A stretch of DNA of 64,000 nt, taken from assembly GCA_020740775.1 (NCBI GenBank), contig JAHEWK010000010.1, positions 434,001-498,000 on the forward strand, read 5' to 3'. Below, piece after piece: positions 55,974 to 64,000 of this stretch (positions are counted from its first letter, which is position 1; every line of letters starts with the position of its first letter). The stretch is from Ilyonectria destructans (lineage: Eukaryota; Ascomycota; Sordariomycetes; Hypocreales; Nectriaceae). The notes under the pieces are model-generated. The model saw only the letters and a program-made list of their open reading frames with translations, searched no databases and was not told where the DNA came from. Position numbers and translations under genes: made by a program.

Positions 55974-57025
55974 TTGGGTTTGTTCCGGTGGCTCGAGAGC
56001 TTGTTGGGGACTTGAACGAGCGAGATGCTACCGGTGTAGCATTGTCATAGTGGCGTTCCATGATCGATTATCGATGAGGTGTCTTATAGAGTGGGCTAGT
56101 GTGTATGACGAATACAGAAAAGTTGTCAAATGGAGAACAGGATTTATTCATCTGTAAAAAGAAGTAATTGGAACAGCTAATCTCTGGTTATGAGTCTACG
56201 TGTTTTGTGTTCTTTTTTTTCTGGCTATTTATCTACTGTACATGGGTATATCAAGCACAAATACCCTTTGTGTTCGCCTCGTCCCGTTGAATGCTGTTAC
56301 TTCTTCCCACAAGACACTTCCCTTTCTACTCAACTCGCTAACCGCTGATAGAGACATGGCTCAGCACAGGCATGGGGAGTAAGAGGAGTAGGATGGGATT
56401 CGCTATAACCGTGCTTTCACCTCACACCGACATCGTGAGATGGTAAACGAGGACGGCTCGGGGACAAACACAGTAAGACTTGTTCCTAAACTTGACTTGA
56501 GTTATCGTAGTCTCTTAGAAATACTTGGTATGGCCCCAGTCTCCGATATAGCACAGGTTCATCTCTTTTTGCCCCCCACCATCGCTTGAGTCCTAAACCT
56601 GGCTACATGTACAGTAACAAGCATGCCTCTCTTTATGACATGGTAATACCCAAAATGCCAATGCCATAAACGTTATCCCATCTCCAGGTTATGCCACAGA
56701 GGTATCCAAAAAGAAAGCAAAAGCAAAAAAAATAAAATGCCCACTTGGTATAGCCGAGTGTGCCTCCCCAATGACAAGCAAACATGATAGCGAGGGTGTT
56801 GCTGATAAAATTTCCGAGCCCGCTGCTTCAGGTGTTCCAACACTAAATAAGGCAAGATTTTTTTTTTCTTTCACTCGCAGCCAAAACTCCTTCCCCCGAA
56901 TGTATACAATGTGGATATATATTTTGAACCCGTCCGGTGTTGCTGACGCCTTATCTTGAGCGTTTTTTCTGTTGTGTTCGTTGACGGTACCTGCCGAGTT
57001 GAGCTGCGTACTCACGTCGTCCCTC
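55974..57025. other. Convergent 3' region between KRI1 and the Zn2Cys6 regulator
   Basis: A 1-kb AT-rich gap with poly-A and poly-T runs (56212-56222, 56700-56740, 56865-56875). It likely contains both 3' UTRs. No coding frame of interest. Confidence 0.45.
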
Positions 57026-60000
57026 CTAGGGGCCGTGTTGTAGTCCGCTCAACGGATTCGGCGTCGTTAAGCCGCTCCCCCCTGCGTTAAACATGCCTGC
57101 AAATGGGTCTACGTTCCCGACGCCGAGACACAGGTCCTGAGACATCTCTGGTGGTTCCAAGTTGAATGGCATAAACCATGCTGACGATGCGTCCTGTCCG
57201 TTGAAGTGGGCCGTTCCATCCACAGGGCCAGGTGCTTGCCCATTGATGCCGTTCTTGACACTGGCCCGACGGCCTTGTGAGCCGCGACCAGTTTGAGCGC
57301 CTGCAGCGATGCTGTCCCAGTCGACACCGTCCATCATGTTCTGCCCACTAGGTAAGCTGTCCACGGAATCCATCGAGTACCCTCCAAAGACGAGTTGGCG
57401 ATCGAGCGGTTGGAGGGTTCCATTTCCTTGCTGAGCGAGATTCATAGCGAGCAGATCCGGAGGGAAGAAAGGTGGCATGTGCGCGTGGTGCGGAAATGCT
57501 GCCACATTGCCAGGGCTTATGGGTGACATGGTGGTGTTATACGAAGCGGTTTGTGAGTGCGGTACAGCGAGCGGGCTGAAGCCTGTTGGACCGCTGGTCT
57601 GGCCTCCAAGGGCGCCGGAGAACCTGCGTTGTTGTTGCTGCCCAGCCCCCATTTGATCCGACGCAGGTTGTCCACCAAGGTCCCCGGTAGACATCGTTTC
57701 AAGCTGCTGTTGTCCTTGTTGAACACCTGCACTGCCCTGCTTCTTGGAGATGGACTTGCGTTTGACTATTGCAGCCCGGGCAGGGTCATTGTTCTGAGAT
57801 GGCGACAGTGTTGAAATGAACTCTTCCACCGACTGTAGTTCGGGCTTCGCCTCGAGGACGCCGTCTGCTCCCTTGTCCTTCTTCCTGAAGATGGCAGGAT
57901 CCATGAACTCGGCATCGGAAAGGCCGTGCGGGTATCGATTGAACCAGTCGCCATACTGGAGCATAGACGCCTGGCTGGTGCGGTCGTTGCCAGCGCGTGC
58001 GCCGTCAATCGCATTCCGGTACTGTGAACGAACGTCCTCAACCATCCAGTGGAACATCCCCCAATACTTTTTCATTTTATGCAGATATTTGACATTAGTG
58101 GTTAGGTTGGCTTCTGCAGTAGGCTTCATCGTTGGGTTTCGAGAAATTAGTCCCAATATATGAACCGTTGTCGAGGAGAAGGCACAATATCCAGCGAACG
58201 GGGTCGAAACAAACTGTCGCATTCGATCAGCCTCCCTGAGCAAGTCGGAAATTCGATTGGCTGCAGCGATTGTTTTCCTGGTGGCCTCTGAGAAAAACTC
58301 GCGTGACACCTCGTCGCGGGATCGTGCGTTGGATGCATTCATAGCCGCCCGATTCAAGAAAAGAATGTTCTGCTGTATGCAAATGTGTACGAAGAAAAAT
58401 TGAGCCGCCGTGTTTTCAGTCTTGTGTACTTCGACATTCTCAGAGGAGTATTGAAGCAAAGGTGGCAGGGCGTCCTCAAAACCTTCTGCGTCGCTCAAGA
58501 GCTTCGCGTAGTCAGATTCGGGGTCCCACATTGCCTGAGAATCCATCTCCTTTCCACCTTGATTCAGATAGGTGATGATTTGTCCCCAGATGGCAATGGC
58601 CCGAATCATGAATGCAGCAACGCCCATATTCTGCAGAGCGTCGGCAGGCTGTCCGTCATCGAGCACGGCGGGATGGAGTACTCGGCCATCCAGTGTCTCG
58701 GTGGGTGCTGGCATATCCAATTGGAAGTACCTCTCCCTGATAGGCAGCGGGATCTGGATTGTCTCCTCTCTGATGAACATGGGCCGGTCTGTCCCCGAAG
58801 AGTTGAAACGGTCCATCAGGAAACAGGCCCACATGATACGCCTTCGAATCTCGCGATCAATGAAGCTAAGCTCAGTCTTCTGCCCATTTCGCCCCATGGG
58901 ATCAAATTCAAGGTCTTTGTGCAACTGGAGGGCGAAAGCCATCCGTATTGCCTGCCCACCGAGGGCCCAACTACGACCCCCTTGGCATGTGCCAAACTCG
59001 TGAAGTCCGAGAATGAGGAGACAGGTCAGAATTGTGAGGTTAGGCCACTCGTATCTCCTGGTGCAAATGTCCCGCGCATGCGATGCCCATTCTTCGCCGC
59101 GCATGAATTGAGGTGTTGAAGAACCTAATTGAGGATTACTTGTGAAGCGCGCAGCCACAGCGCATACGGAGAGAATGAGAACAGGAGGTAACGTGTTGCT
59201 CCTGTAATTGGTTAGCACGAAAGGGGTTGGGGGTGTGAAAGGATGGAAAGTCGTATTACTTACTTCAACTTCCGCATGTAGCTCGGCTTGTGAAGGAGAT
59301 GATAGGATTGGCCATAGATGTTATCAAAGAAGATTTCAGCAAGATGTTCTTGTATCTCTTTGGATGGCAACGTCTCAGAGCCCTCGTGTAACAGCTTGTT
59401 CTCTTCGGCTTCTTGGACCTGAAGAGAGTTCGGCCTATCGTCACCGGTGATTTTGGATTTTAACGGTGCTTTGGCCCATGCCTCAAGGTCCGGTCCGAAG
59501 GCTTCATCGGCACCACGCTTTTTAGAAGCGGTTTTGGACGTTGGTAGGGTGCCAGGGATTGCCGGTTTAACCACAGCTCGAGTGATCGGGGTGGTCGACT
59601 CCTGCTCGGACTTGGGGATGACCTTGATGATGCGCTCTTCCATTCGTTTTAGTCGCTTGTCCAGCATTGCCATGTAATCTGTGCGGGGCGCTGCCTTGCG
59701 AGTGGTGACCTTGTACACGCAGGGGATGCGCGAGCGTAGACAGTGTTTGCAGGCTGGCTTCTCTCCTGAACAACGGATCTTCTTCCGACGGCAGGCGATG
59801 CAAGCGAGGGGGAGACGCTTGCGCTCCTTGCCAGCCTTCGTCTTCAACTCACTCCATGCAGGCGCTGCGTCCGATTTATCCTCCTTAGCCTTCCCGCCTA
59901 GATCAGTGCCATCGGCGCGACCATTGGACGCCAAACCGAACTCGTCGGCCACAGAGTCCTCGAGAGAGTTGGCGATGGGGGAATTCCTGTCCGCGGCAGC

Positions 60001-60345
60001 GTCGGATCCATCCCTGCTCAGGCTCCGGTGGTCCGAATGGGTGGTTCCGAAAGGGAGGCCATGCGCGTGGATGGATGAGATAGAATGAGAGGGGTGTTGA
60101 GAGAAGGATTCGGCGGGTTGGGCGACATTGGTCTGGTCCGCCAAGGAGAGGAGGGATTGCTGATTAGAGATGGCTGGGTAGGGAAAGGAGAAGTCGTCAA
60201 ATCGAGAGGCGTCCATCAAAGCGGCTTGATCGCGTGGCTGAGGGTGTGAGTCGGAGGTGTCGTGAAAGAGTTGGGAGCCGGAATCGAGAGGCTGATGGGC
60301 ATTGCGAAATTGGTGAGGATCCGAGTTGGTGCGGCTGGGTGACAT
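57026..60345 (-). CDS. Zn2Cys6 transcription factor with fungal-specific TF domain
   Basis: Two exons (60345-59264, 59201-57026) encode 1085 residues. The binuclear zinc cluster is at about residues 181-208: CIACRRKKIRCSGEK then CKHCLRSRIPC, with a correct six-cysteine spacing. It is followed by a coiled-coil-like linker (MAMLDKRLKRMEERII). The middle domain (about residues 330-700) shows the hallmark GGRSWALGGQAIRMAFAL and RRRIMWACFLMDRF blocks of Fungal_trans. The C-terminal 300 residues are Gln/Gly/Pro-rich, probably an activation region. The ATG at 60345 is chosen because the frame upstream opens only with TTG. The zinc cluster plus linker reminds me of the COL-26/BglR regulators of sugar utilisation, but I hold this only weakly. 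Target genes are not predictable from the window, and it has no obvious pathway neighbours. Confidence 0.87.
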
Positions 60346-63300
60346 GGCTTTGCCGAAGCCCTGTGCGGCGCAGGCCACTGAGGCCGAAGTTGAGGACGGG
60401 TCAGGGACTACTACTGACAGCAAGGTGATAGCACAGGTGAACTGGCGCGGGAGCGGGTGAAGGCTTTAGGTGGAGGGTGGAACTTGGATCGCGGCGCAGG
60501 AGTGGGAAGTATTCGTGAGTCGTCGGGAACTCGGGACTGTGCGTTGCGGACCGGAGGTCTGGAGGCGAATGGGGAAGCGTCGGCGTCGGTATGTACTCAG
60601 CACCTCCCCGCACTGAGACTGGGGCAACGGGCTGGGTCCCTGCAGAAGCGCTGAGGACGGTTGAATGGCGATGTCGGCCGCGCGCTGGGACGCAATCCGC
60701 GAGGCGAAGTCGGGGCGGGCGGCCGGGGTCTGAGCGATGGTGAATTGCTTGAGTCGCCAGGAAAGCAAACCGGTCGTCGCCTGGAAAGATGTAAGAGGGA
60801 AAATTAGAGGGAAAAGACGGGGCGCTGGGGTGGAAGAGGACGAGCCGTCGAAGCTGGGGTTTAAGGCTCCCTGGGTGGAGACTGGCCCGGCAGGAAAAAG
60901 CAGAGGGCGCGATAGGCCGCTGCTCACGGCCGCGGCGTGCGACTGTGGGGTAAAGAAACGCCTGCGTTTGTTGGCGTCCAGGAGCGAGGGAGCCCTGGCC
61001 ACTCCGAGCGACGCCGGCGAGTCTGGACGTGGGAAGCGTGCCGGGAGGGGAGTGGCGGGTGACAAGGGGGGCGTGTGCGTCGTCCCGTTCCCAGTGTTCC
61101 CGGTGGGTGAGTGGATGAGTGGACGAGTGGATGAGCGGATGGTGAGCTGGTCTGTGTCTGCGAGTTGTCTGCGCGTGTGTGCGTGCTTGCTGCTGAATGT
61201 GCGAGGGAATCGGCGTCCGTCCATGCCAGCGTCAGCGTCAATATCGGTGTTAGTGCGAGTTAATCGCCCGTGAGTGTGAGAGCCACAGCGAGAGCTCGAG
61301 GTGGTGTGTGTGGACTGTGATCCTGTACTGTGCTGTCCAGGGGCCTAGGCCGGCCCGGGATGTGGTGGTGGGCGAGTCGAATCGGGGTCGGGCTGGGGTG
61401 GCATGGGTGAAGAGACAACATCGAGAAGACGAACTTGCATGCTCGCATTTGTTAGTGAAAGCTTCGAGTACCGAAAGAAATTTGGGAGGATGGTGGTTTG
61501 AGGCACGTCTCCCTGTTGCCTGAGGTTAGAAGCGCGCCCCTTCTTCATCTGCTTCAAGATGGGAGAGAAGGCATTGAGCTTCGGAAAGTACCTGCCTCGT
61601 CGAAGTACGGGGAAGAGGCAGGCTGAGGCCGAAGAAGGCGCTCCCCCGATCCTGAGTGAATGCACCACAATGGACGGGTTGAGATGTAGATTGGCTGACG
61701 GATAAGATCCTTCCTTTCCCCCCCACACACGCGCACGCGCAACCCTCTTGTGCCCGTCTGGAGGGATACACACAACGCATAGCACCGCATACCACACCAC
61801 GCAAACATGACAATTGTTTACTCACACAGCCAATACAGACAAGATCCTTCTCGCCATTGCTGCTAGGCGGCCCTTGGAGTGGCATTGCCAAGGGGACAGT
61901 CCACCCAATGCAGAGAAAGCCATGCCATTGGCCCCAATCAAGGCAATTCATGAGTGCTGCCGCAGTTATCATGGAGACTCTCAGATCATAGGCATATGTC
62001 CCTTGGAAGCTCCAGCTTAGCCCGACGACGCTGTAAAGGCCTTGCCCATTTATCTACCTGGGATACCCTCCATGCGACAACTGCACTCGGACAGGCATCG
62101 TCAACAGGGAAGACGAATCGCAACGTCTTGCGTCCTGTCCTCCTTGCGCTGGATGCTTCGGCAACGATCGGCAATGAGAACTCGATCGGGAGAAAAAGCT
62201 ACGCAGGCAAGCAACACCCTGCAACCGGAACCCGGTGAAGAGAAGTCCTCGTTTTGTTGGGTACTGCCGGTTCATTATCGCAACAAGTCGTGAAGGGTGA
62301 GTCCGTCCACATGGCAGCACTATTTCGCAATTCGAATAGAGAAATGAGACACATTGGCCTAGCCAAAGTAAGGCTCAGTCGGAGAGGCCTAAGAGACGAG
62401 GGTCGTTGTTTAAGCTTTCCACCGTTGAAACATGCCCGCCCAGAAACTGAAATCTCACCGCAAATCACCAAGCGAGTGCCACACAAATCGCCGCCAGCCC
62501 AGGGTCCCGACGCCCTCAGAAAGCAGGACAATTACAACAACGCCCCCCCAGCGCCAGGGGAGCTGAGGCAGACCTAGGCTTGGAGGGCCGCAGCCGCAGG
62601 GGAGGGAGCGGAGAGAAAAAAGAAAGAAAGAAAGTCAGACAGCATGAGCGGCAGGGTAATTTATTGGTACACCCAGTAATCCAGAACCTTTCCTCTGTCC
62701 TTGGTGGTGGCGGAGGTCCACCTTGTCCCGTGATCCATTCTGGATTTGCTTGGAGGCAACAGCAGACATGGGATCGAGGAGCCTCTAATCGTCCCCTGGG
62801 CTGTGTCCCCCAATCTAGCAGCAAGCCCACGCTCTTTCCCCCTGGCAAACTTTCCTCTGTCCTCTTGCACCTTTCACGTTGCTTTGTTTCACCCTGCTTG
62901 TCATTTGTCTGGGCCCCGTGTTGGCCTGCCATGGACGGGGGCTGCAATAGTACGGGACAGAGAAGGTACTTTACAGGGCAGATAACCTTGCATCCTGACA
63001 ACCTGCATCCATGTTGAAGGGTAAGACAAGGGAGCGTGCAGATGCAATCCGCTCGCCGACATTCAGAAATGCGATTCGAGGGAACAGGGCGGGGGTGAAG
63101 GAGGTGTGGGCTTGGTGGTTTGGGTATCTCCGGGGTTGCCCAACCCCTAAGGGCAAATCCCGAGTCCTCGTGGACTAGGCCGGGATCTTTCACGATGACG
63201 GGAGCAGCGGCGACAACCAAATAACACTAGTTCTCCAGGCGGCTCTCCATCTGCAATCCGCATCGATTGCTTGTCAGATAATACTCCGACTTTCTCGGAC

Positions 63301-64000
63301 AGCCCACAGCGGCAAACTCGCACAGACCCGGCCAGCGGATCCAGGAACCTTTTATCAATCGGATCCTGATGATGTGAGACGGAAGTGCCAGCCAAGCGCA
63401 GACGAGGCGAGACAAGACCAGGTACGGTGGGCGCTGAACTGGACGGATGAACCAACCTACCTACCAACCAACCGACCACCGTGCTTTGGGCTGCCATCAG
63501 TACTTACTAATTAGCTGGTGACGGAGGCCAGCACAGCACTTGCAAGCTGGGTGGCTATCCCTGATGCATCGACATGGCCTAGCAGGGGACCGAGGCCTTG
63601 CCTCGATGCGATGAAGACAGGATGGACTGGATCTCGCGTCGCGGGCGGACTCCGCTTCTATCGCCATCACCAGCATCCCTGGTCTAAAAACTGCCCCAGC
63701 CTCCTCCAGGCTAAGTCCTCGTGACCCTGTGCAGTCTCTTATTAGGTAGACAGGGCACGTATGCGCACCGCGCACACGCTTTCACAGGGCGGCTGACAAC
63801 AACGACCACCCAAAGCAATGTCTCACAGCATCCCGTCAACCCGCCGCCACAGAGTGACATGGATATGCCGTGTACGCGCTGCTGAACTTTCTCCTCGAGG
63901 CTCGAGGCTCAGCTTGTAATTCTGCAGTGTAATCTACCACATGCCTCCCATCTGGTGGCGTTACTCATCGCTTGACATGCCCTTTGCTAGGCGCTCTCTT
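60346..64000. other. Gene-free right end of the window
   Basis: 3.65 kb upstream of the transcription factor. A 252-codon ATG-started frame (61224-60466, -) on the same strand is open but shows no family motif and is probably part of the leader. The remainder holds many short overlapping frames, a (GAAA)n-type run at 62615-62632, and an AACCTACCTACC/AACCAACC repeat near 63450-63475. No gene was recognised; a gene beginning beyond 64000 could have its promoter here. Confidence 0.4.

Noticed and set aside
60346..60423. 26-residue N-terminal extension of the Zn2Cys6 frame
   Set aside because: It begins with TTG; the first ATG is at 60345.

Overview
The window is nuclear DNA of a filamentous ascomycete (Pezizomycotina, most likely a Sordariomycete). 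Most genes carry one to five short introns with GTRAGT-type donors and CTRAC-like branch points. Coding parts are moderately GC-rich, gene density is about one per 2.5-3 kb, and the content is typical of that group: a STE11-type MAPKKK with SAM, RA and kinase domains, a two-intron histone H4, a Zn2Cys6 regulator and a HeLo-like/ankyrin protein. There are no prokaryotic features, no CRISPR array and no rRNA, and I could not support any tRNA. All exon models were built by hand by joining frames at splice sites, so boundaries are predictions.

Layout. 1-4 kb: the 3' end of an unidentified gene (+), a P-loop sulfotransferase-like gene (-) and prephenate dehydratase PHA2 (-). 4-7.9 kb: gene-free, ending in an AGGTAC-rich promoter. 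7.9-15.7 kb: four genes in a row on + : STE11, a gamma-glutamylcyclotransferase-like protein, a PrpF-family isomerase with a mitochondrial-type leader, and an EBP (sterol isomerase) family membrane protein. An imperfect 155-bp tandem duplication lies just upstream of the PrpF-like gene. 15.7-20.7 kb: mostly gene-free around one acidic/proline-rich protein of unknown function (-).

20.7-33 kb: a core-gene block with NUP82 (-), CBC2/CBP20 (+), mitochondrial ribosomal protein MRPL31 (-), TRS20 (+), histone H4 (-), CDC27/APC3 (-) and SND2/TMEM208 (+). 33-45 kb: a DUF3605/GIG1-like gene (-), an HSL-like alpha/beta hydrolase (+), NC2-alpha/BUR6 (+) and phosphatidylinositol 4-kinase PIK1 (+). 45-56 kb: a HeLo-like/ankyrin protein (-), a RING protein with a prion-like RGG segment and an RS/RD tail (-), a Rab5 GTPase (-) and KRI1 (+). 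57-60.4 kb: a Zn2Cys6 regulator (-). The last 3.6 kb has no recognisable gene.

The genes do not form one pathway. They are housekeeping functions (transcription, mRNA capping and processing, nuclear pore, ribosome biogenesis, cell cycle, vesicle traffic, lipid kinase signalling) interspersed with accessory ones. Five pairs are head-to-head and may share promoters: NUP82/CBC2, MRPL31/TRS20, CDC27/SND2, GIG1-like/hydrolase and Rab5/KRI1. The least conventional elements are the HeLo-like/ankyrin protein, the RING/prion-like/RS protein, the PrpF-like isomerase with its upstream duplication, and the recurrent palindromic TACCTAGGTA-type motifs in several promoters.
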